The notes under the pieces: model-generated
Seen by the model: the letters and a program-made list of their open reading frames with translations, nothing else
Told to the model about the DNA's origin: nothing
Database searches by the model: none
Assembly (NCBI GenBank): GCA_028752905.1
Contig: JAQNBH010000008.1
Location: 4,244,413-4,308,412, forward strand
Origin: Cladorhizidae sp. MBARI D1340-BT2
Lineage: Eukaryota > Porifera > Demospongiae > Poecilosclerida > Cladorhizidae
Reading direction: 5' to 3'
Length of the DNA stretch: 64,000 nt
Shown here: positions 1-7,347 of the stretch, one piece after another
Layout of the letters: every line of letters begins with the position of its first letter
Numbering within the stretch: position 1 is the first letter of the stretch
Position numbers and translations under genes: made by a program

Positions 1-130
1 AGACCTAGTCATCTCTAGACTCACCAGAAGCATCATCGTTGTGGCCAAGTCCACCAGTGTGGATGTCTACACTGCTAAGCAACAGCTAGTCCACCAGTGT
101 GGATGTCTACACTGCTAAGCAACAGCTAGT
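1..130 (+). repeat. 130-bp lead with 40-bp direct duplication (unit 1)
   Basis: Opens each unit. Positions 49-88 and 89-128 are two identical 40-bp copies, followed by GT and then the first 25-mer at 131. Each 40-mer contains the inverted repeat CAGTGT-8 nt-ACACTG. The 15-mer TAGTCATCTCTAGAC at 6-20 also occurs 34 bp earlier, at the end of the preceding cassette (3559-3573 and 3593-3607 at the next boundary), so the unit boundary itself sits in a small duplication. The lead recurs unchanged by eye at 3588, 6866, 10110, 16011, 19854, 24436, 29918, 35843, 41775, 47430, 50042 and 55898. No gene signal is seen. Confidence 0.9.
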
Positions 131-405
131 CACACCAACCATGTTTAGTATCCCTCACACCAACCATGTTTAGTATCCCACACACCAACCATGTTTAGTA
201 TCCCTCACACCAACCATGTTTAGTATCCCACACACCAACCATGTTTAGTATCCCACACACCAACCATGTTTAGTATCCCACACACCAACCATGTTTAGTA
301 TCCCTCACACCAACCATGTTTAGTATCCCACACACCAACCATGTTTAGTATCCCTCACACCAACCATGTTTAGTATCCCTCACACCAACCATGTTTAGTA
401 TCCCA
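131..405 (+). repeat. 25-bp minisatellite, 11 copies (unit 1)
   Basis: Monomer begins CACACCAACCATG and ends TATCCC followed by T or A; the type copy is 131-155. The last base toggles and gives the barcode TATAAATATTA, ending always in A before the CG junction at 406-407. The monomer has no CpG. It carries TAG in one frame and its length is not a multiple of three, so it cannot encode a long peptide. Confidence 0.97.
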
Positions 406-407
406 CG

Positions 408-2606
408 CATTAGTGCCTGCACTGTGTGCATTATACACTACATATGAAGCCTCTCATTAGTGCCTGCACTGTGTGCATTATACACTACATATGAATACTC
501 TCATTGGTGCCTGCACTGTGTGCATTATACACTACATATGATGCCCCTCATTAGTTCCTGCACTGTGTGCATTATACACTACATATGATGCCTCTCATTA
601 GTGCCTGCACTGTGTGCATTATACACTACATATGATGCCTCTCATTAGTGCCTGCACTGTGTGTATTATACACTACATATGATGCCTCTCATTAGTGCCT
701 GCACTGTGTGCATTATACACTACATATGATGCCTCTCATTAGTGGCTGCACTGTGTGCATTATACACTACATATGATGCCTCTCATTAGTGCCTGCACTG
801 TGTGCATTATACACTACATATGATGCCTCTCATTAGTGCCTGCACTGTGTGCATTATACACTACATATGATGCCTCTCATTAGTGGCTGCACTGTGTGCA
901 TTATACACTACATATGATGCCTCTCATTAGTGCCTGCACTGTGTGCATTATACACTACATATGATGCCTCTCATTAGTGGCTGCACTGTGTGCATTATAC
1001 ACTACATATGATGCCTCTCATTAGTGCCTGCACTGTGTGTATTATACACTACATATGATGCCTCTCATTAGTGCCTGCACTGTGTGCATTATACACTACA
1101 TATGATGCCTCTCATTAGTGCCTGCACTGTGTGCATTATACACTACATATGATGCCTCTCATTAGTGCCTGCACTGTGTGCATTATACACTACATATGAT
1201 GCCTCTCATTAGTGCCTGCACTGTGTGTATTATACACTACATATGATGCCTCTCATTAGTGCCTGCACTGTGTGCATTATACACTACATATGATGCCTCT
1301 CATTAGTGCCTGCACTGTGTGCATTATACACTACATATGATGCCTCTCATTAGTGACTGCACTGTGTGCATTATACACCACATATGATGCCTCTCATTAG
1401 TGCCTGCACTGTGTGCATTATACACTACATATGATGCCTCTCATTAGTGCCTGCACTGTGTGTATTATACACTACATATGATGCCTCTCATTAGTGCCTG
1501 CACTGTGTGCATTATACACTACATATGATGCCTCTCATTAGTGGCTGCACTGTGTGCATTATACACTACATATGATGCCTCTCATTAGTGCCTGCACTGT
1601 GTGCATTATACACTACATATGGTGCCTCTCATTAGTGCCTGCACTGTGTGTATTATACACTACATATGATGCCTCTCATTAGTGCCTGCACTGTGTGCAT
1701 TATACACTACATATGATGCCTCTCATTAGTGACTGCACTGTGTGCATTATACACTACATATGATGCCTCTCATTAGTGGCTGCACTGTGTGCATTATACA
1801 CTACATATGATGCCTCTCATTAGTGCCTGCACTGTGTGCATTATACACTACATATGATGCCTCTCATTAGTGCCTGCACTGTGTGCATTATACACTACAT
1901 ATGATGCCTCTCATTAGTGGCTGCACTGTGTGCATTATACACTACATATGATGCCTCTCATTAGTGCCTGCACTGTGTGCATTATACACTACATATGATG
2001 CCTCTCATTAGTGGCTGCACTGTGTGCATTATACACTACATATGATGCCTCTCATTAGTGCCTGCACTGTGTGCATTATACACTACATATGATGCCTCTC
2101 ATTAGTGGCTGCACTGTGTGCATTATACACTACATATGATGCCTCTCATTAGTGCCTGCACTGTGTGTATTATACACTACATATGATGCCTCTCATTAGT
2201 GCCTGCACTGTGTGCATTATACACTACATATGATGCCTCTCATTAGTGCCTGCACTGTGTGCATTATACACTACATATGATGCCTCTCATTAGTGCCTGC
2301 ACTGTGTGCATTATACACTACATATGATGCCTCTCATTAGTGCCTGCACTGTGTGTATTATACACTACATATGATGCCTCTCATTAGTGCCTGCACTGTG
2401 TGTATTATACACTACATATGATGCCTCTCATTAGTGCCTGCACTGTGTGCATTATACACTACATATGATGCCTCTCATTAGTGCCTGCACTGTGTGCATT
2501 ATACACTACATATGATGCCTCTCATTAGTGCCTGCACTGTGTGCATTATACACTACATATGATGCCCCTCATTAGTGCCTGCACTGTGTGCATTATACAC
2601 TACATA
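408..2606 (+). repeat. 47-bp minisatellite, 47 copies (unit 1)
   Basis: 46 full monomers plus a terminal 37-nt partial; a canonical monomer is 596-642, counted from CATTAG. Each monomer holds the inverted repeat TGCAC-TGT-GTGCA and a CATATG site. Recurrent variants, numbered in the monomer, are C9 to G or A, G8 to A or T, C22 to T, T32 to C, T36 to G, A40 to G, T41 to A, T45 to C and a block change at 41-43 giving GAATACTCT. The first monomers are the most unusual (T41A, then GAATACTCT with CATTGG, then T45C with G8T). The last full monomer has T45C. There is no CpG in the monomer and no open frame. Confidence 0.97.
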
Positions 2607-2716
2607 AATTATTTATATTAATTTAATAATTTTTATCCATTGCTACTAGTCACATAGGTAGGCTAGTTGTCCTTCAGTGTACTTCTATTCATGTCTCACC
2701 ATAATATGATACTGTG

Positions 2717-2792
<76 letters not shown>
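2607..2792 (+). repeat. AT-rich linker (114 bp) and 72-bp A-tract (unit 1)
   Basis: The linker 2607-2720 is single-copy within the unit. It starts AATTATTTATATTAATTTAA and ends ACTGTGAAGT, and its length is the same in all 13 units. On the - strand it contains ATTAAA, a variant poly(A) signal, but nothing confirms its use. The tract 2721-2792 is pure A. GTGAAGT sits both immediately before the tract and at 2804-2810 just after it. The tract could be a relic of a retroposed poly(A) tail or a nucleosome-excluding dA:dT element beside the cassette. Confidence 0.85.
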
Positions 2793-2794
<2 letters not shown>

Positions 2795-2834
2795 GTGGTT
2801 TTCGTGAAGTGGGCGTTTTCGGTCCAAACCTATA

Positions 2835-2846
2835 CGGCAATTGCCG
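2835..2846. promoter_or_regulatory. 12-bp perfect palindrome CGGCAATTGCCG
   Basis: It reads identically on both strands and contains two of the cassette's CpGs. It lies 43 bp into the cassette, just after the A-tract and GTGAAGTGGGCG segment, and 20 bp before a TATAAA. Such a symmetric site could bind a dimeric transcription factor, but no factor is identified. It is present at the same offset in every cassette. Confidence 0.4.
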
Positions 2847-2865
2847 GAATATTACTTCCTAACAA

Positions 2866-2871
2866 TATAAA
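2866..2871 (+). promoter_or_regulatory. Possible + strand TATA box
   Basis: TATAAA within an otherwise mixed-composition stretch, 74 bp after the A-tract. A start about 30 bp downstream would fall near 2896-2900, in a CA/pyrimidine-rich segment, and would give a first exon of roughly 140 nt ending at the GTAAGT donor at 3037. TATAAA is a common chance motif in AT-rich DNA and there is no paired upstream element, so support is weak. Confidence 0.3.
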
Positions 2872-3040
2872 TCTTCAGAAGAAGTCTCAGCACAACTTCT
2901 CTTTCCAGGTTCGCTTTCTTTGACGCCCAGACCTTACTATTGCTTCTCTCTCACAATAGCCTTATCTAGACCAAGTATATAATCAAACAGTCTTCTCTCT
3001 CTCTCTCTAGACCTCTGCCCTCCTTTTCTGTATAAGGTAA

Positions 3041-3056
3041 GTTGATTATAATCAAC
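3041..3056 (+). other. 16-bp perfect palindrome next to the splice donor
   Basis: GTTGATTATAATCAAC is its own reverse complement and begins 4 nt after the donor GT, overlapping its last bases. In RNA it could form a GTTGAT/ATCAAC stem with a TATA loop, which would partly hide the donor; as DNA it could be a dimer-binding site. The same position recurs in every cassette. Confidence 0.5.
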
Positions 3057-3064
3057 AATAACAA

Positions 3065-3100
3065 AATGATGTACACGACCACGTCTATCAATACATCATT
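3065..3100 (+). other. Stem-loop, 9-bp stem with 18-nt loop
   Basis: AATGATGTA at 3065-3073 is perfectly complementary to TACATCATT at 3092-3100. It follows the palindrome at 3041-3056 by 8 nt, so the first two-thirds of the predicted intron is two successive hairpins. Whether it matters depends on transcription, which is unproven. Confidence 0.5.
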
Positions 3101-3179
3101 ACTCCTATTGTTTTCTACCAAATTATATATTACACAGAGCCAAGTCAGCTCAGTTCTGAGTCTCTCTTCAGTTCATTGA
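3066..3179 (+). CDS. 37-codon + strand small ORF, doubtful
   Basis: Opens with two ATG codons and ends at TGA. The predicted peptide is Ser/Thr-rich with one short hydrophobic run, SLLLLF, that faintly resembles a signal sequence. It runs across the predicted intron acceptor at 3137, so it and the intron cannot both be used in one transcript. The size is within what chance allows, and perfect conservation between units gives no coding evidence because the surrounding noncoding DNA is equally conserved. Probably not a gene. Confidence 0.08.
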   Translation: MMYTTTSINTSLLLLFSTKLYITQSQVSSVLSLSSVH

Positions 3180-3389
3180 GGAGTTAGTTTGTTGAGGGGC
3201 TTTCCTTCTTTCTTCCAGCTTGTTGATTACTCCTTCTCCTCCTCTCTCGAAGTCTCTTGTTCTTTTATAGGCAGCTGGTTTATCTTGTGTTGTGCCTAGG
3301 ATCATTCTCCTCAGAGACTGATCTGACCAATCAGGAGTTCCTTTTTCCAACCAATCAGGGGTCTCTGCTGTCCAAGTGGGATGATCCAT
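3168..3389 (-). CDS. 73-codon ORF of unknown function, doubtful
   Basis: Starts at the ATG at 3389 in a favourable context (A at -3, G at +4) and ends in TGA. A longer 87-codon reading to 3431 needs a GTG start, unlikely in a eukaryote. The peptide is hydrophilic with a charged C-terminal half, has no signal peptide or membrane segment, and matches no family I recognise. It contains TPDW twice, which is simply the translation of the duplicated CCAAT-box segment. The ORF spans the TATA box at 3262-3269, so a transcript from that promoter would lack its start. Every cassette has a copy; unit 3 has one Thr to Ile change. More likely a chance frame than a gene. Confidence 0.12.
   Translation of the reverse strand: MDHPTWTAETPDWLEKGTPDWSDQSLRRMILGTTQDKPAAYKRTRDFERGGEGVINKLEERRKAPQQTNSSMN
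3262..3269 (-). promoter_or_regulatory. TATA box (TATAAAAG) on the - strand
   Basis: Good match to the Pol II TATA consensus. It lies about 58 bp downstream, in the - direction, of the nearer CCAAT box, the usual relative order. The expected start would be near 3232-3238, inside a GA-rich - strand stretch without a clear initiator. The transcript would run leftwards through the predicted + strand intron, the A-tract (as U-rich RNA) and the antisense of the 47-bp array. Confidence 0.45.
3327..3358 (-). promoter_or_regulatory. Paired CCAAT boxes (NF-Y-type sites)
   Basis: CCAATCAG occurs at 3327-3334 and again at 3351-3358, 24 bp apart; read on the - strand these are CTGATTGG boxes upstream of the TATAAAAG at 3262-3269. 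NF-Y sites are often paired about two to three helical turns apart and lie roughly 60-120 bp upstream of starts, as here. NF-Y works in either orientation, so the boxes could also serve the + strand. Confidence 0.5.
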
Positions 3390-3413
3390 AGTTGCGGTTT
3401 TGGTTCTGAGTTG

Positions 3414-3482
3414 GTGGGTGTCTACTGCCACTTGTGGGTGTGTAGTGTCAACCTCCCTCTGACGGTGTTTCCCCTCTAACAG
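3414..3482 (+). other. Possible second intron (69 bp), weak
   Basis: A GTGGGT donor at 3414 fits GTRRGT and pairs with a good acceptor, a pyrimidine run with CTAAC-like branch sequence ending CTCTAACAG at 3482. The acceptor looks better than the donor. Listed because it is the only other strong 3' splice-site context on the + strand of the cassette. Confidence 0.15.
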
Positions 3483-3492
3483 CTTCCGCTGT
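3479..3492 (+). other. Small hairpin ACAGC-TTCC-GCTGT
   Basis: Five-base-pair stem with a four-base loop, overlapping the AG of the possible acceptor at 3482. No T-run follows, so it is not a bacterial-type terminator. Confidence 0.35.
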
Positions 3493-3509
3493 CAGGGCTT
3501 TCTCTGACA

Positions 3510-3607
3510 CTACCACACTTCCCAATATAGAGAGTGCTACCACACTTCCCAATATACATAGTCATCTCTAGACACACATGTAGCACTAGACCTAGTCATC
3601 TCTAGAC
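3510..3607 (+). repeat. Two short tandem duplications at the unit junction
   Basis: CTACCACACTTCCCAATATA occurs at 3510-3529 and 3537-3556 (period 27). TAGTCATCTCTAGAC occurs at 3559-3573 and 3593-3607 (period 34), the second copy being in the next unit's lead. With the 40-, 25- and 47-bp repeats that follow, each unit shows tandem duplication at five scales in succession. Confidence 0.85.
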
Positions 3608-3717
3608 TCACCAGAAGCATCATCGTTGTGGCCAAGTCCACCAGTGTGGATGTCTACACTGCTAAGCAACAGCTAGTCCACCAGTGTGGATGTCTACACT
3701 GCTAAGCAACAGCTAGT

Positions 3718-4017
3718 CACACCAACCATGTTTAGTATCCCTCACACCAACCATGTTTAGTATCCCACACACCAACCATGTTTAGTATCCCTCACACCAA
3801 CCATGTTTAGTATCCCTCACACCAACCATGTTTAGTATCCCACACACCAACCATGTTTAGTATCCCTCACACCAACCATGTTTAGTATCCCACACACCAA
3901 CCATGTTTAGTATCCCACACACCAACCATGTTTAGTATCCCACACACCAACCATGTTTAGTATCCCTCACACCAACCATGTTTAGTATCCCTCACACCAA
4001 CCATGTTTAGTATCCCA
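3718..4017 (+). repeat. 25-bp minisatellite, 12 copies (unit 2)
   Basis: Terminal-base barcode TATTATAAATTA, which is the unit 3 barcode minus one adjacent TA pair, as expected from slippage by two monomers (50 bp). Confidence 0.97.
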
Positions 4018-4019
4018 CG

Positions 4020-5889
4020 CATTAGTGCCTGCACTGTGTGCATTATACACTACATATGAAGCCTCTCATTAGTGCCTGCACTGTGTGCATTATACACTAC
4101 ATATGAATACTCTCATTGGTGCCTGCACTGTGTGCATTATACACTACATATGATGCCCCTCATTAGTTCCTGCACTGTGTGCATTATACACTACATATGA
4201 ATACTCTCATTAGTGCCTGCACTGTGTGCATTATACACTACATATGATGCCTCTCATTAGTGGCTGCACTGTGTGCATTATACACTACATATGATGCCTC
4301 TCATTAGTGCCTGCACTGTGTGCATTATACACTACATATGATGCCTCTCATTAGTGGCTGCACTGTGTGCATTATACACTACATATGATGCCTCTCATTA
4401 GTGCCTGCACTGTGTGTATTATACACTACATATGATGCCTCTCATTAGTGCCTGCACTGTGTGCATTATACACTACATATGATGCCTCTCATTAGTGCCT
4501 GCACTGTGTGCATTATACACTACATATGATGCCTCTCATTAGTGCCTGCACTGTGTGCATTATACACTACATATGATGCCTCTCATTAGTGCCTGCACTG
4601 TGTGTATTATACACTACATATGATGCCTCTCATTAGTGCCTGCACTGTGTGCATTATACACTACATATGATGCCTCTCATTAGTGCCTGCACTGTGTGCA
4701 TTATACACTACATATGATGCCTCTCATTAGTGACTGCACTGTGTGCATTATACACCACATATGATGCCTCTCATTAGTGCCTGCACTGTGTGCATTATAC
4801 ACTACATATGATGCCTCTCATTAGTGCCTGCACTGTGTGTATTATACACTACATATGATGCCTCTCATTAGTGCCTGCACTGTGTGCATTATACACTACA
4901 TATGGTGCCTCTCATTAGTGCCTGCACTGTGTGTATTATACACTACATATGATGCCTCTCATTAGTGCCTGCACTGTGTGCATTATACACTACATATGAT
5001 GCCTCTCATTAGTGACTGCACTGTGTGCATTATACACTACATATGATGCCTCTCATTAGTGGCTGCACTGTGTGCATTATACACTACATATGATGCCTCT
5101 CATTAGTGCCTGCACTGTGTGCATTATACACTACATATGATGCCTCTCATTAGTGCCTGCACTGTGTGCATTATACACTACATATGATGCCTCTCATTAG
5201 TGGCTGCACTGTGTGCATTATACACTACATATGATGCCTCTCATTAGTGCCTGCACTGTGTGCATTATACACTACATATGATGCCTCTCATTAGTGGCTG
5301 CACTGTGTGCATTATACACTACATATGATGCCTCTCATTAGTGCCTGCACTGTGTGCATTATACACTACATATGATGCCTCTCATTAGTGGCTGCACTGT
5401 GTGCATTATACACTACATATGATGCCTCTCATTAGTGCCTGCACTGTGTGTATTATACACTACATATGATGCCTCTCATTAGTGCCTGCACTGTGTGCAT
5501 TATACACTACATATGATGCCTCTCATTAGTGCCTGCACTGTGTGTATTATACACTACATATGATGCCTCTCATTAGTGCCTGCACTGTGTGTATTATACA
5601 CTACATATGATGCCTCTCATTAGTGCCTGCACTGTGTGCATTATACACTACATATGATGCCTCTCATTAGTGCCTGCACTGTGTGTATTATACACTACAT
5701 ATGATGCCTCTCATTAGTGCCTGCACTGTGTGCATTATACACTACATATGATGCCTCTCATTAGTGCCTGCACTGTGTGCATTATACACTACATATGATG
5801 CCTCTCATTAGTGCCTGCACTGTGTGCATTATACACTACATATGATGCCCCTCATTAGTGCCTGCACTGTGTGCATTATACACTACATA
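4020..5889 (+). repeat. 47-bp minisatellite, 40 copies (unit 2)
   Basis: 39 full monomers plus the 37-nt partial, in perfect 47-bp register. The opening monomers are T41A, GAATACTCT with CATTGG, T45C with G8T, then GAATACTCT again. A marker monomer with C9A and T32C (GTGACTGC...CACCACATATG) starts near 4725; it recurs in units 1, 3, 4, 5, 7, 8, 9, 10 and 13 and is useful for aligning arrays. Confidence 0.97.
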
Positions 5890-6070
5890 AATTATTTATA
5901 TTAATTTAATAATTTTTATCCATTGCTACTAGTCACATAGGTAGGCTAGTTGTCCTTCAGTGTACTTCTATTCATGTCTCACCATAATATGATACTGTGA
6001 AGTAAAAAAAAAAAAAAAATTAAAAAAAAAAATAAAAATAAAAAAAATAAAAAAAAAAAATAAAAAAAAA
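5890..6070 (+). repeat. Linker and 67-bp A-tract interrupted by T (unit 2)
   Basis: Tract 6004-6070 carries isolated T interruptions, the same class as units 3, 11, 12 and 13. Confidence 0.85.
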
Positions 6071-6865
6071 GTGTGGTTTTCGTGAAGTGGGCGTTTTCGG
6101 TCCAAACCTATACGGCAATTGCCGGAATATTACTTCCTAACAATATAAATCTTCAGAAGAAGTCTCAGCACAACTTCTCTTTCCAGGTTCGCTTTCTTTG
6201 ACGCCCAGACCTTACTATTGCTTCTCTCTCACAATAGCCTTATCTAGACCAAGTATATAATCAAACAGTCTTCTCTCTCTCTCTCTAGACCTCTGCCCTC
6301 CTTTTCTGTATAAGGTAAGTTGATTATAATCAACAATAACAAAATGATGTACACGACCACGTCTATCAATACATCATTACTCCTATTGTTTTCTACCAAA
6401 TTATATATTACACAGAGCCAAGTCAGCTCAGTTCTGAGTCTCTCTTCAGTTCATTGAGGAGTTAGTTTGTTGAGGGGCTTTCCTTCTTTCTTCCAGCTTG
6501 TTGATTACTCCTTCTCCTCCTCTCTCGAAGTCTCTTGTTCTTTTATAGGCAGCTGGTTTATCTTGTGTTGTGCCTAGGATCATTCTCCTCAGAGACTGAT
6601 CTGACCAATCAGGAGTTCCTTTTTCCAACCAATCAGGGGTCTCTGCTGTCCAAGTGGGATGATCCATAGTTGCGGTTTTGGTTCTGAGTTGGTGGGTGTC
6701 TACTGCCACTTGTGGGTGTGTAGTGTCAACCTCCCTCTGACGGTGTTTCCCCTCTAACAGCTTCCGCTGTCAGGGCTTTCTCTGACACTACCACACTTCC
6801 CAATATAGAGAGTGCTACCACACTTCCCAATATACATAGTCATCTCTAGACACACATGTAGCACT
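6071..6865. repeat. 795-bp cassette (unit 2)
   Basis: Identical by eye to the unit 1 copy. Predicted + intron 6315-6415, - strand ATG ORF 6446-6667, - strand TATA 6540-6547, CCAAT pair 6605-6636. Confidence 0.93.
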
Positions 6866-6995
6866 AGACCTAGTCATCTCTAGACTCACCAGAAGCATCA
6901 TCGTTGTGGCCAAGTCCACCAGTGTGGATGTCTACACTGCTAAGCAACAGCTAGTCCACCAGTGTGGATGTCTACACTGCTAAGCAACAGCTAGT

Positions 6996-7345
6996 CACAC
7001 CAACCATGTTTAGTATCCCTCACACCAACCATGTTTAGTATCCCACACACCAACCATGTTTAGTATCCCTCACACCAACCATGTTTAGTATCCCTCACAC
7101 CAACCATGTTTAGTATCCCACACACCAACCATGTTTAGTATCCCTCACACCAACCATGTTTAGTATCCCACACACCAACCATGTTTAGTATCCCACACAC
7201 CAACCATGTTTAGTATCCCACACACCAACCATGTTTAGTATCCCTCACACCAACCATGTTTAGTATCCCACACACCAACCATGTTTAGTATCCCTCACAC
7301 CAACCATGTTTAGTATCCCTCACACCAACCATGTTTAGTATCCCA
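6996..7345 (+). repeat. 25-bp minisatellite, 14 copies (unit 3)
   Basis: Barcode TATTATAAATATTA, one TA pair longer than unit 2. Confidence 0.97.
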
Positions 7346-7347
7346 CG

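Larger units (their letters stand above)
3037..3137 (+). other. Predicted 101-bp spliceosomal intron
   Basis: The donor is AAG|GTAAGT, a full match to the U1-complementary consensus. The acceptor is ATTACACAG|AG, preceded by a T-rich stretch (3101-3120). The length is typical of compact animal introns. Inside lie a 16-bp palindrome directly after the donor and a second hairpin of 9 bp. No transcript evidence is available. If the intron is real, the + strand of each cassette would be transcribed and spliced, most likely as a noncoding RNA, since the joined exons show no clear long frame. Both splice sites are unchanged in all 13 cassettes. Confidence 0.4.
1..3587 (+). repeat. Macrosatellite unit 1 (3,587 bp)
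   Basis: Contains 11 25-mers, 47 47-mers and a 72-bp uninterrupted A-tract. I set the unit start at AGACCTAGTC; the true amplification boundary is unknown because the repeat is cyclic and the window happens to begin at this point. Confidence 0.9.
2793..3587. repeat. 795-bp conserved cassette, reference copy (unit 1)
   Basis: This is the only complex sequence of the unit and holds all 13 CpG dinucleotides I can count outside lead and junction. From left to right: a CGGCAATTGCCG palindrome, a + strand TATAAA, a CT run (2995-3008), a predicted 101-bp intron with two hairpins, a - strand ORF overlapping a - strand TATA and two CCAAT boxes, a pyrimidine-rich AG acceptor (AG at 3481-3482), a small hairpin, and two direct duplications at the right end. 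All 12 complete copies are exactly 795 bp. No rRNA, tRNA, histone or snRNA sequence was recognised. Confidence 0.93.
3588..6865 (+). repeat. Macrosatellite unit 2 (3,278 bp)
   Basis: Close relative of unit 3: same order of unusual first monomers and same variant pattern through the first twenty or so 47-mers. It differs by two 25-mers, two 47-mers and the interruptions of the A-tract. Confidence 0.9.

Noticed and set aside
131..405. Protein-coding tandem repeats in the 25- and 47-bp arrays
   Set aside because: Neither period is a multiple of three and the monomers contain stop codons, so all frames close.
408..2606. CRISPR array
   Set aside because: The 47-mers abut with no unique spacers, vary at fixed positions, and there are no cas genes or prokaryotic context.
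2908..2918. GGTTCG segment resembling a Pol III B box
   Set aside because: Only part of the B-box consensus matches, no suitable A box lies upstream, and no tRNA-like fold is evident.
3351..3389. Repeated TPDW peptide motif as a protein domain
   Set aside because: It is the translation of the duplicated CCAAT-box DNA, so the repeat is better explained at DNA level.
3390..3431. 14-residue N-terminal extension of the - strand ORF
   Set aside because: It needs a GTG start codon, and the window looks eukaryotic, so the first ATG at 3389 is preferred.
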